Assembly (NCBI RefSeq): GCF_020921035.1 | Contig: NC_063158.1 | Span: 22,802,178-22,866,177 of the forward strand | Source: Rhodamnia argentea | Taxonomy: Eukaryota > Streptophyta > Magnoliopsida > Myrtales > Myrtaceae | Reading direction: 5' to 3' | Length of the DNA stretch: 64,000 nucleotides | Part shown: positions 1 to 10,419 of the stretch, piece after piece | Position numbering within the stretch: the first letter of the stretch is position 1 | How the letters are laid out: each line of letters begins with the position of its first letter | Translations under genes and position numbers: made by a program | Notes under the pieces: generated by a model | What the model was told of the DNA's origin: nothing | The model's database searches: none | Seen by the model: only the letters and a program-made list of their open reading frames with translations

Positions 1-3000
1 GTCAATGCCCCCAGCACGAAAAACATGACCTGACACTTCTTTCAACAATGAATCCAATTCTTCCATGTTGCTCTTTCTTTCAGATCTGATGATCTCTAGA
101 TCTTCACTAGCTCTATCAAGAATTATCGAAAGATTGCACTCTACACAATATTCTATCTTTCGTTCTAGGTCCATGCAGAAATCACAGTCATAAAGAATTT
201 CAAGAAGCGGAGAGTACCTGTTGAATCCCACAACAACGATAGAGTCAAGCCATTTGAATCTCATGGAAAGATAAAGTCAAGAGATTCTCCCTCCTTTCTA
301 AATGGGTGAAGGAGACGCAATTCTCCTTTCACCACAACAACTCCAATGTAATAATTTGGAGGTTCATTTTATTTTAGAAAAATGCAAATCGATGAACTAC
401 CTAAATTAGTAAATACATTCAAGAGACCATCAAGCTTCCAGCAATCATAGAAATATGAGCAAAGAAGATTATGATATGTCTATGCTTTCCCCCATGTTCA
501 AGAAAAACCTCTTCGCATTCACTAAACAAAAGTTTCTTATACAAGTCACAATAAGAAGAACCACCCACCAAGTGACGAAGTGCTTAGTCTACTATCGGGT
601 ATGACTTATTACTTTAAAACATTGAAAAGAGGTACAAGTGAATGACTGACACCATTAAAATCTCACAACAAAGCAAGAAATAATAGATCATGGTGTTTTC
701 ATGCAGTACGCTAAATCGCTACTTAATCATAAGAAGCCTACAAGCATTTTCTGTTTCTCTCTTCCAAATGAAACAACAGGGCCAATGTTCTGCCCAATTT
801 ATTTTAGAAATGCTTAACACCTATAACTCCCCTATCCATTTAAATGTTCCATCAATCAATTAAAACCAAAAAAATCATACGTGACTCCTCGAAAGAGAAG
901 CGAGTATTGATCCAACTGGTCTACATATCAGATTAGGGAACAATAAATCCAAAAATAGAAGGCAATGAGCAAATGACACTCTGACTTTGCCCATAGGGTC
1001 CGATGTGTGAGATTCTTGCTATCTACAGTCTACAGCATTTAGAAGCAAAAGGAATCAAGAAAAATTTGCTGAGAACGAGAAGTTCCAAACATGTTGTATG
1101 TAACTTCTAACAGATCACAGCAAGAATAGCAGTGACAGAGGGAACAAGGACAAAGGGACACATGCTCTACTCCCCACCCCACCACCCACACACCAACAAA
1201 TCTCAACAAACCACCACCCATGTGTGGCATATCATATCACCTGGTTATTGTCCTTGTTAGTTTGTGGCATTAGAGATAATTATAGTTTTGACAAAAATAA
1301 TCAATAATTTCTTTAAAGGCCAACTTGCCATAGAGAATCAGATTATGTCCAACACAGTGTGCTACTTCCCTTATAAAATGGTCTTGTTAATAAGTCAGCT
1401 AAGTGCACTAATGGTAATTATGCATATGAACACCTTTTGAAAATACAAAATGAAAAGATTTCGAGAAAGCTGCTAAATTCAAGTAGAAACATATTAAATG
1501 GCATTAATGAGTGCGCTAAAGGCACTAAATATTCACGCTATTTTCATTATAGTCAAATTCGCGCTATCTGTAGTAGTTGTTCTTGCAGTCATGATGTGCA
1601 TTTATGTTTTGAGAAAGCTACTTAATTCAAGCAGAGCCATTTACACTTCCAAAGCATAATCAGCTTTGATAAGTGCGCTATGGGCACTACAGGGTCAAAT
1701 TCGTGTTATCCATAGTAGCTGTTCTTGCAGTTTTCCTCCTATATCATGACAAGATTTTTTATGAAACAGTATGTTTCTATAAAAGAGAGAGAGAGAGAGA
1801 GAGTCAGTCCTAAGCAGTGTCCACTGTAGGCATCTCTCTAATACAAAACCAAAACACAAAAAAAAAAAAAAAGAACAGAGAGGAAAGACGCAAGCTACTC
1901 TCAATCTTACGAATCTAACACCGGTTCACCACTATGAGAGTAGATTCTAGTAACACAAGTTATGGCATTTCAGAGTCAACTCGTAATTGGCATTTCCCTT
2001 AACAGCACTTCTTAAGCATCAATAGAAACTGATAGACGTTGAATGTAACAAAGTCCTCACATCGCCCGACTAATCATTCCCAAACTTACACGGCACAAGA
2101 AATGGCATTTTGCAATCAGATCCTTTTATCCACAATTAAAGCATCTCATACATATAACCACATCACAAATGCATAATCTCACTGACAAGGAGTGTAATTA
2201 TCTATAAAATCCAGGCTGTAATCAAGCCAAGTCCAGTCAACCCAGGATAACACTTGAACTCGACTAGACTCGAGAGCGCAAGGCTGAGGCTTGATATTTA
2301 TCATAAGCCTAATTTTCCAAGCCCGATATTGACCAAGTAAAGTACTCAACAAGCTTGAACTCAACCCGACTCAGATTTATCCAGAATAAAGCTCGAGCTA
2401 GGCTCCACATTGTGTTCCCAAAGCACAGTAAGGCTATAAAATGGCATTTTGATAATATTTTATCTTTGTATGACAGAAACAGTTATGCAATCTATAAGAA
2501 GCTTATCACCGACAGGAGTAACGAGCTGCTCGAGCCAAGTGCTACGAAGCTTAAACATCTGGGTTGACACTCTTGAGTGACTCGACTCCACTACACCGAG
2601 CACAAGAAGAAACTTACTCACCTCCCGAAAGAATCTCGGCCACCAGCCGCCGCGGCCACCTCAAGCTCCTCCCCCACCTTCCTCGAGGCGCTCAGCATCC
2701 TCCGCACCGTGCAGATCTCCCCGATCGTGAGCAACTCCCCCTTTCTCGCTGACTCCACGATGGCCGACACATCCTCAATCCCGGACAAGTCCCACTGGCG
2801 ATACTCAGCCGCGAGGACCGCCGCCGTGGTCTGGTCCAGCAGCTTCCGGCTCTCCGCCGGGGTTTTCCCGATAGGGATATCGGCGTCCCGCGCGACGCCG
2901 AGTCCCATGGAGGTCGAGGTGAAGGAGGAGAGCTGCTTGCAGACGGAGCTCCATTCCAGGGTCTTCAGCGTCTCGGATTGGAGAGTTTGAGCGAAAGGGA

Positions 3001-3112
3001 GGCGGAGAGAGTGCGAATCGGAGGAGCAAGCGGTGGTGGTGAAAGGAACGGCGACGGGTCGTCTTGGGGAGGAGTATGGCGTGAAGAGGAGGCGGGTGGT
3101 GGTGAGTTCCAT
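1..3112 (-). CDS. MutS2-type DNA mismatch repair ATPase, N-terminal part (gene runs off the left edge)
   Basis: Two exons are visible: 3112..2622 and 217..1, joined across a 2.4-kb intron (donor GTGAGT at 2621, acceptor CAG ending at 218). The phase closes across the junction, giving 236 residues. The first ~50 residues are rich in Ser, Thr, Arg and Pro like an organellar transit peptide (begins MELTTTRLLF). The motifs TLEWSSVCKQL, LLDQTTAAVL and FSTSMGL-like text, then CNLSIILDRASEDLEIIRSER, match the N-terminal core of plant MutS2 as I remember it. MutS2 proteins lack the mismatch-recognition domains of MutS; in bacteria they act in recombination control and ribosome rescue. The ATPase and any Smr domain lie outside the window. 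An in-frame ATG at 3184 would add 24 residues; I prefer 3112 because the transit-like sequence starts there. The intron holds a GA repeat near 1784-1803 and no recognised gene. Confidence 0.85.
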
Positions 3113-3241
3113 TGGAGAGTTCGAATGAACGTCGTCGGGTGGCACTTTATCCATTGGGACGAGGTGCGGTTCGTCACGTGGCATTTGTAAACCGGACCGG
3201 ACTGAGGTCAGCCCCGGTCTAGCTCTACTTTTAGTGGTGAA

Positions 3242-4273
3242 GAAAGAATCAGAAAAATTTTAAATACGGGTATGAAGTGACTTCATTTTCTTAAATAAGA
3301 GCTTAAGATAGATTTTATTTCATATAAGGATCCGAAGTGCCCTTCTTTTCTTAAATAAGGGCTTGAAGTAAAATTTATTTCAAATAAAGACTTAAAATTG
3401 TAATGTAGTTTCAAAAGAGAACCTAATCTCAACAACATTTTCGTCATTTTTTTCTAAAAAAATTTTCTCTTTATTTTTTTATTTCTTTATTTTTAAAAAG
3501 TGAGGAAAAAAAAAACCATCATCTTCAACTTTCCCACAGCAACCATCGAGACCACCAACCCCAACGTCACCATCACCCTTAGCGAATCTCCTTCCTGTCT
3601 CGCATCGCAACAACCACCTCGAGGCCCTACCCTCTCTACTCCTTCTCTCCGTCGATCCCAAACCCAAATGCCGTCGAAATCACATATCGATGGTTTCTCC
3701 CTCCTCACCCCCTCCCCCTTTTGGCCCTCCGCCATCGCTACCGCCACCGACGGATCTTCCCTCTAGTCGACAAGAAGGCTACCCCTTCCGCCTGTGGTCA
3801 TCACCCCACCGTTGGTGGGGCATCGATGATGCTAGGCGAGGGCCGATGACCTCGCCAAAATCGAGAGAGAGCTAGCTCTCTCCCGATTCCGGCGAGGTTG
3901 TCGGCCCTTTTTAAGGCACAAGCGATCCCGTAGGCTATCACCAACACCCCACCGATGGTGGGCGGTAGCCACAGGTGTTGGCGGTGGTTATCCATGGTAG
4001 TGTTGGCTATGGGAAGGAGAAGAAGACAACGGATTTTTTTTTAACTTGTTAACTTTTTTATTTAAAAAAAGGAAAAATAAAGAAAAAAATTAAAAAGTAA
4101 ATAACAAAACGCCCTTAAGATTGGGTCTTTTTTTTAGATTACATGACTACTTGAGGCTCTTATTTGAAACTATTATGCCACTTTGGCATTATTTGAAACA
4201 AAATCTATTTGGGACTTTTATTTTAGAAAATGAACTCACTTCGAGCCATTATTTGAAATTTTCCCGAAAGAAT
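3242..4273. mobile_element. Non-autonomous Mutator-like element with ~240-bp inverted ends and GC-rich core
   Basis: The left end (from 3250, CAGAAAAATTTTAAATA) is an imperfect inverted copy of the right end (to 4265, whose reverse complement reads GGGAAAATTTCAAATA). The similarity runs inward for roughly 240 bp and contains short internal repeats built on 'TTAAATAAGRGCTT'. An 8-bp direct repeat, GAAAGAAT, flanks it at 3242-3249 and 4266-4273. Between the ends lies a GC-rich core at about 3520-4020 that has open frames in several phases but nothing I recognise. No transposase is present. Confidence 0.7.
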
Positions 4274-4362
4274 TTAAGGAAAATGATAGTAATGCTAACC
4301 CTACATATGATTATTATCTCTCGTCCAATGGACAAAATACATTGTCCCTTCATAATTTATTT

Positions 4363-4605
4363 AGGGTACATTTATTTAGAGAAAAAACAAATAATTTGAA
4401 AAATATTTTCTTAAAAAAGTAGTTTGCATTACTTATAAAAATAAACGAACAAAAAATATCCTTATCATCCATAAAAAAATTTGAACATGAATTGTTATTC
4501 GTAATGAAAGTATCGTCATAGATTAATTATTTTAAACAAGACATACAATTATTTTTAAGAAAATACTTTTCAAATCATTCATTTTCTACAAAAATAAATG
4601 GAGCT
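4363..4605. mobile_element. Small MITE with ~55-bp inverted ends
   Basis: The left arm (4363-4420) and the reverse complement of the right arm (4548-4605) share CATTTATTT followed by AATTTGAAAAATATTTTCTTAAAAA-type sequence. At ~240 bp with an AT-rich centre it has the size of a MITE. The outer motif (GCTCCATTTATTT on the right) resembles the ends near 31846 and 32225, so this may be a local family, possibly hAT-derived. No clear target duplication was found. The stretch 4606-5006 after it holds nothing I recognise. Confidence 0.55.
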
Positions 4606-5006
4606 TTAATAAAAAAAATCATCACGATAAGTTTTATATAGGTGATCCTCCCTCTCCTGCCACTTCTCTCTTTAACACTCATAGAGTTCCAGAATAATGA
4701 TAGACATATTGAGATTTGCTTGTAAAATTAATTTATCGAGTGATGCGACGGATGTATGTCTCTCAATTTATTTTGTGCAATTTGATCCTAGCATCAACTC
4801 CGCAATTGAGTCCTGTGGTAACTAACACACTTAATTATGCAGACTAGACTCCAAACATATTAATAAAAAACGAAGACCGTCTTAATCCATTATTAAAAGA
4901 GCGAACAATTTTTGTGAAAAAGAGAGAGAAATAATGTAATTAAGAATGTTACAATAAAGGATTAATTTTTGTATCACTAAAATTCCTTGCTAATAATAGG
5001 CTAGGA

Positions 5007-5258
5007 GTGGTTTTGTCTAGCTCCATTAATTTTTGTATCACAAAAGCTGCCGAGCAAGTTATGCTTGTGCAGATAACGTTTCGAGCGATGTGTGAAGAAG
5101 GGACTTTTTCATGGGAGGCCGAGGCTTGCTTGGTGAATATTCGAGCCCTTATGGCTCAATTTAGAAACATTACTTTGGCCCACTACACCCGTTCAGCAAA
5201 TTCTACCGCCGATTGGGTTACGATAGCACATCGGTTGGATTTTATCCCTAGTAATTAG
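5007..5258 (+). pseudogene. LINE-type RNase H domain remnant
   Basis: An open frame of 83 codons reads like the C-terminal RNase H tail of plant non-LTR retrotransposons: WEAEACLVNIRALMAQF, then HYTRSANSTADWV and an AHRLD...PSN ending. It has no upstream reverse transcriptase, and only a weak A-tract follows the stop (5260-5266). It sits about 230 bp before the PPR start codon, so it lies in that gene's promoter or leader region. The family call rests on remembered motifs. Confidence 0.45.
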
Positions 5259-5485
5259 TAAAAAAAGGCATGCTTTCATCCCATCCGATTTTATCTAAAA
5301 TAAAGTTGTCACAAAATTTATGTTTTACAAGCGTTATCTTGCTTCTTGCTAATGTAAGTCCGAGGGCTCTAAAGAAAACCAACGGCCACAGTCATCGCCG
5401 ACCGCTCCTCGTCGTCGTCGTCGTTCCATTTCATCGACGAAATAAGAGCAACCCTCGCAGCAATCATCCCAAAGATCACACGGGG

Positions 5486-7465
5486 ATGAGAGATTCATGG
5501 GGTTTGCTTCTCTTCCGAACCTACCTCCGTTCAAGATCGAACATCCCAAGGCACTGTCCACACCCTTCCTCGCTCTCCGGCCCAAATGTGCACTCGCTTC
5601 GTCACTTGACTTCGCTTTTCCGCACGGACCCTCTTCATGACTCGCCTCCAGGACTTCCGTTTGGTGACCAAGTCGCGAGCTTGGCGATACCCAATAGCTC
5701 TTTCATGGCCAGGCCCTTCTCGTCGGAGCCGGCTGTTGAAGTGAGGGACCCGGATCACGCGGTTGTCGCCGATGCTTTCGCTAGATTCGAAGACTCGGAG
5801 GATGCGGCGAAGGAGCTGGAGTTGAACAATGTCGCCGTGAGCCGTGACTTGGTTCTGAAGGTGTTGGAGAGTCTCTCTGCTAGGCCTCGCGCTGCGGTTA
5901 AGTTTTTCGATTGGGTTTCGGAGAGGCATAGGGAGAGATTGAGCTCGAAATCGTATAATTTGATGCTGGGTATCTTGGCTGTGAATGGCTTTGTCTCGGA
6001 ATTCTGGGGTTTGTTAGAGACTATGAAGAAACTGGGTTATGGTGTGTCCGGACGCTTTAGAGATCAAGTGTTGGACACGTTTGAGAAAGAGGGGAGAGAG
6101 AGTGATGCGGAGAAGCTGAGAGGTGTTTTTGCTTCTGGATCAGTTTATAACTCTGTTGAGAAGAATTCCTCCAGGATTTGTAGGATAGTGCAGAATTTGG
6201 TTTGGAGCGAAGATGTCGAGAAGAAATTGCTGGAGTTAGATGTCGAGTTTTCGAGTGATGTGGTTAAGATGGTACTGCAACATCTTGCTACCGAGCCCAT
6301 GAAAGCATTGATATTATTCCGGTGGGTCGAAGAAAGTGGTTTTTTTAAACACAATAAGCAGACATATAATGGCATGGCAATTGTCTTAGGGAGAGAAGAT
6401 TGTATCGATAGATTTTGGAAGCTGGTTGATGAAATGAAGTTTGCTGGGTATGAAATGGAATTAGAGACTTACGTCAAGGTATTGGGTCGGTTTTGTAAGA
6501 AGAAGATGATAAGGGACGCAGTCTATTTATATGAGTTTGCAATGGGTGGTGCCAATAGGCCTTCAGCGCAGGAAAGTACATTCCTATTGAGGAAAATAGC
6601 TGTTAGCAAGGACTTTGATATGGGTCTTTTTTCTAGAGTTGTGAAGGTTTATACAGAGAAAGGGAATGTGCTGACAGACTCCATGCTTTATGCAGTTTTG
6701 AAGTCTTTAGCCAGTGTCGGAAGATTAGGGGAGTCTGACAAGGTTTTGAAAGTAATGCAGGAGCGCGGGTTCTCACCTGGCTTCAATCTCCGGAGCAAAA
6801 TTGCATTCTGGCTTAGTAGTACTGGTAAAAAGGATGAGGCGAGTAAATTCATGGATACACTAGAATCATCTGGGCTTACTTCTGATTTCAGGACCATTAC
6901 ATCACTAATAGAAGGGCATTGTGTTTCGGGAGATCTTGAAAAGGCTTCTGATTATTTCCATGAGATGGTTGAGAAGGAAGCGGGTTCTTCTGCTAGCTGC
7001 GCTCTTGATTTGCTAGTTAATGCATATTGCGATGAGAACAGAGAATTTGATGCTTGCCGAATTTTGAAAGATTGTGCATCTAACAATGAGTTGAAGCCTT
7101 GGCATGCGACGTACAAACTTCTGACGAAGAAATTGCTGGCTCAAGGAGGATTTGAAGATGCATTGAGACTTCTGAGTCTGATGAAGGAACATGGATACCC
7201 ACCTTTCCTCGATCCTTTTATTCAGCACGTATCAAACAAAGGAACCAGAGATGATGCTCTTGCTTTTCTAAAGGCAATGACCTCGAAAAAATTCCCGTCT
7301 ACATCTGTGTTTCTTCAAATGTTCGAAGCCTTCTTCAAGGTTAGGAGGCATAATGAAGCACAAGAGCTTCTTTCTAAGTGCCCGAGACACATACGTAACC
7401 ATGCAGATGTTTTGGCTCTCTTTTGTTCAAAGTCAAAAGGAACTGTTGCCACCATGGCTGCATAA
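5486..7465 (+). CDS. P-type pentatricopeptide repeat protein, probably mitochondrial
   Basis: A single intronless frame encodes 659 residues from the ATG at 5486. The frame is open upstream to 5270, but the sequence before 5486 looks like non-coding leader. From 5486 the product begins MRDSWGLLLFRTYLRSRS, rich in Arg, Ser and Leu with no acids after the first few residues, as in mitochondrial presequences. Degenerate 35-residue helical repeats fill the rest: the pattern TYNGMAIVLG...FWKLVDEMKFAGYE, then TYVKVLGRFCKKK...A, recurs to the end. There is no E, DYW or SMR tail, so it is a P-class protein expected to bind organelle RNA. Overall layout resembles Arabidopsis At3g02490-like proteins, a resemblance from memory. 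The RNA target cannot be read from the sequence. Confidence 0.9.
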   Translation: MRDSWGLLLFRTYLRSRSNIPRHCPHPSSLSGPNVHSLRHLTSLFRTDPLHDSPPGLPFGDQVASLAIPNSSFMARPFSSEPAVEVRDPDHAVVADAFARFEDSEDAAKELELNNVAVSRDLVLKVLESLSARPRAAVKFFDWVSERHRERLSSKSYNLMLGILAVNGFVSEFWGLLETMKKLGYGVSGRFRDQVLDTFEKEGRESDAEKLRGVFASGSVYNSVEKNSSRICRIVQNLVWSEDVEKKLLELDVEFSSDVVKMVLQHLATEPMKALILFRWVEESGFFKHNKQTYNGMAIVLGREDCIDRFWKLVDEMKFAGYEMELETYVKVLGRFCKKKMIRDAVYLYEFAMGGANRPSAQESTFLLRKIAVSKDFDMGLFSRVVKVYTEKGNVLTDSMLYAVLKSLASVGRLGESDKVLKVMQERGFSPGFNLRSKIAFWLSSTGKKDEASKFMDTLESSGLTSDFRTITSLIEGHCVSGDLEKASDYFHEMVEKEAGSSASCALDLLVNAYCDENREFDACRILKDCASNNELKPWHATYKLLTKKLLAQGGFEDALRLLSLMKEHGYPPFLDPFIQHVSNKGTRDDALAFLKAMTSKKFPSTSVFLQMFEAFFKVRRHNEAQELLSKCPRHIRNHADVLALFCSKSKGTVATMAA

Positions 7466-7858
7466 TCCTGTTTTTAAGAATTTTAGCTGGAAAAAGAGTT
7501 TTCGTGGCATTTGTTTACTTTTTCATGTCCTCAGAGTGGCAAGCACCTCAATTTTCTTGCAAATGAAGCGGGAGGAGTAAGTCCATTCTTTACTTGCATT
7601 TATTTAGCTCATTATATAGCACCATTTTGAAGTTTTGGGTGATATGGATTACATTGATGATTGGACCCTGACATTTGCTGTACACTTGCAAGCTGGAAAA
7701 TGGATGCTGTCACTGCTTGCTTTACTGTTTATTACGCATGCTTCATGTACGTCTGTTGCACTCATCCCTATTTTACATTTTGCTATGTAAGCAAGAATTT
7801 TATTGTAACGACTTTAGGAAAATGCTGATCAAATCTGCTATATCAAAAACACACCAAC

Positions 7859-7988
7859 CTTGCTGCCACGAACCCCACAGCCAAGATCACATCAAGCACA
7901 GTTCTTGCAAATTTGAAGCTGAGCAGGGTCCCCGTACGCTGGTACAAATCAATATACTTTTTAAGTCTATGCAAGACGTCACGCTGGA
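7859..7988 (-). pseudogene. Orphan exon-like coding fragment, family unknown
   Basis: On the minus strand a 130-nt block has a plausible acceptor (TCTCTACAG before 7988) and a donor (AAG|GTTGGT after 7859). It encodes a protein-like stretch with QRDVLHRLKKYIDLYQRTG followed by FKFARTVLDVILAVGFVAAR, an amphipathic part followed by a hydrophobic part. No neighbouring exons of the same gene are seen within reach on this strand. It could be a relic brought in with the adjacent AIRP2 duplication, or an exon of an unrecognised gene. The rest of 7466-8257 is the PPR 3' flank with nothing else recognised. Confidence 0.3.
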
Positions 7989-8257
7989 CTGTAGAGAAAA
8001 CTGCCCTACTAGATACAACAAAAGCTAAATCATGCAACTTTTTATTCCTGGTAGCACACCAGGCAGTTTTCAGACCACAAAAGTGACTGCCCTCCCTTTC
8101 CACCGACTAGCCACACATCTCTCATACACTAAAAGCTACACCTCCTTAGCAAATGAGAGCCTCTTTGTGCACTCCAACTTTTCACTCTGCTTAGAATCTT
8201 CTAGGTCCAAGGTTCACAATTCTTTTCGGTGAGTAAGTCTCAGGTACACTTTCTCCA

Positions 8258-9240
8258 AGGGAATATGATGGCGCCCGTCTCCAAATGAGATTGTCATATG
8301 GTTCAGCTGCAAATGAGATTGTCATATAGTTCAGATGCACACCTTTTCCTCTTTCTGTGTGCAATGCACAGATTGCCACCTTGCTTGTGCCCTTGGGTTT
8401 AGAATTCTTATTTACTAGGCATGAAAAGCTTTTTTTTCTTTTTGATTCGTTGGCAGCATGTCAGATTAAAAGTTTCAGGAACATGAATACCTAACCCCAA
8501 GATTTTGCTCTCTGGTAGGTTCATGTCGATGGCACGACAACCATGTCTATTCACAAGAGAATAGCAAGTATCAGAGAGTTCTATGGTAAAATTTAGCGTT
8601 TCCAAGGTGATCGATCGAGCTGTATGGTGATATGGTTACCCCACATTGCACCTGTCCCCTGATTCAATGTTGCCATTGTTTACCGGCTGTAATTTATCCA
8701 TCTTTGATGCAACTTCAGAGAGGCATTACAGATGCTGAAGAGAGAATGCAGGAGGCAGTATGCCTGGAAAGATACTGCAAGAGAGGAAGAGGAACATACA
8801 CGGCACTCAATATTAGGTCTTCACATTCCTCAGCAAATTCTATGATTTATCAGCAAATTCCACAATGTTTAAATAGTTAAATGCCAATGTCTTTTTCCTT
8901 GTGTGGTGGGTTGTGGGGGGAGGGGGTTTGGAGAAGTGAATTTGTTCTTCTAAGCATCTTGCTTCCTCCTCTCTTGAAACAATAGTGTAATTGAAATGGT
9001 AGCTCTTTCTTCTCTCTTTTTCTTTTGATTTGGGGGGATAAAATCCTGAAAGAGAGTTCACAATTGACATCTGCTGTCAGGATGGCATTTTGAAATGTTG
9101 AAATTGTTCTGTGGGTTGCCATCATGAATTTCTTGATGAGGAAAAGTAGTCTGACAGGTAATGTTTCATTTTTTTTGTTTTGGTCGAATATAATGTTTCG
9201 TTGCCAGCAATTTCTTTTAGGAATGGCGCTCATTTAGATT
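8258..9240 (+). pseudogene. Decayed partial copy of the AIRP2-type RING gene, RING segment deleted
   Basis: This stretch matches the reverse complement of about 21150-22340, so it is an inverted DNA-level copy of exons 2-4 and introns 2-4 of the RING gene at 19411-23039. Introns are retained, so it did not arise by retroposition. Exon 2 carries a small internal tandem duplication around 'AAATGAGATTGTCATAT' (8284-8330) and an in-frame stop before the intron. Exon 3 still has its TAG|GTTCATGTCGATGG boundary and keeps TTCTATG|GTAAAA. Exon 4 reads YPSLMQLQRGITDAEERMQEAV but breaks off at about 8822, and the ~270 bases that encode CGIC to the RING cysteines are missing. Similarity resumes at the intron 4 sequence 'AGCAAATTCC(A/T)CAATGTTTAAATAG'. 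No protein product is likely. Confidence 0.9.
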
Positions 9241-9489
9241 TTAGATTTTCTTGTTAACGATATTATAATAAGTTGATAAAAAGTATTTTCATTATCGATG
9301 ACTATTTATGTTGACGCATTTACATAGAGAATTAAAATACTTTTCGTTAGAAGCAATTATTTTATGGGAGAAAGATTTCTACATCATTCTTTTTCTTTTT
9401 TTTTTATCTTTGACTATTTTGATTATAATCTGCACTATGTATCTTGCAAGTCTGAGGATGCGCATGATAATATTTCTGAAAATGAATTT

Positions 9490-10085
9490 ATGCTCCAAAA
9501 GACTTCTGCGGCGGAAATCTATTTGGTAACATAGCTTTTGAAGCAAAAATTTATTTGGTTGCGTAACATTATATTTCTACTTTTGAAACAAATTTTTACT
9601 TATGAAGTTGTTTTTGAGTCAATTTCAGAAGTTATAAAAAGTTACTTTTCTTTTGGAAGTAGAAATCTTTTAACATCAATATTCTCTCTTATTTTGACCT
9701 TTTTTTCATTTTTTGCGCCTCTCTTTCCCAACCACGCTTTCGCCGCCAACGGTCAATCGGCGTCACCGGTCGCCTACCCTTGCCAACCACTGCCACCCTA
9801 CGTCGCCGCCTTTGGCTGCTTGAGTAAAAAATTATTTTTAAAAAGTAAACAATATGCTTTACTAATAAACATTTTCAAAAGAAATTTTAAAATATAAAAA
9901 ATGAAGTAAAACTTTTTAGCCATCAATAATAATTTTTCGTAAAAGATTTTGTGTTAATATTTTTTCAAAGTAGAAATTTTTAATTATTACCAAACCAATT
10001 TATCTGGTTAAAAATTAATTTTCGGAGCAGAAATAGAAAAATTAATTTTTATTTCTAAGGAAAAGAAAATTTAACTTGTGGAGGT
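9490..10085. mobile_element. Long-TIR element with short GC-rich core
   Basis: The left end (from about 9493, CTCCAAAAG, then GGTAAC and ATTTCTACTTTTGAAACAAA) resembles the reverse complement of the right end (CTCCACAAG..., then GGTAAT and ATTTCTACTTTGAAAAAATA). A GC-rich core at about 9715-9830 ('CGCCGCCAACGG', 'CACCGGTCGCC') contrasts with the AT-rich arms. The build is the same as the element at 3242-4273, but the ends are different in sequence. No convincing target duplication was seen, and no transposase is encoded. Confidence 0.5.
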
Positions 10086-10419
10086 AATTTTTGAAGAATG
10101 TTATCATGTGCGCCCTTGACTTTTTGGGGTGGGGCGTTTCAGATCGAGCCCGGTTCAAGGCCGGTCCAGGAAGGAACCGGTCTGATTCTTGGTTCATTTA
10201 GCACTGCCGTCACCTTCAACAAGCCTCTCTCTCTCTTCCCTTCGGCTGTTCTGAAAGTGCTCGTGGGTGTGGGTGTGGGTGTGGGTGTGGCCATGGCGGT
10301 AACGACTGCGGGCCTGGTTTTCTTCTTGTCTTTCGAAACTTGAAGAACGATTCGGCGAGGGGATTCTTCTAGAAAAGTGTTTCGTTTTCCTCGAAACTTC
10401 AAAAGACGGAGAGAGAGAG

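Noticed and set aside
2577..2990. Plus-strand frame of 137 codons
   Set aside because: Antisense of MutS2 exon 1, whose minus-strand reading fits the family and splices in phase to exon 2.
10262..10292. (GTGGGT)n run considered as a telomere-like repeat
   Set aside because: Plant telomere repeat is TTTAGGG; this is a short GT-rich microsatellite upstream of the Cys-rich gene.
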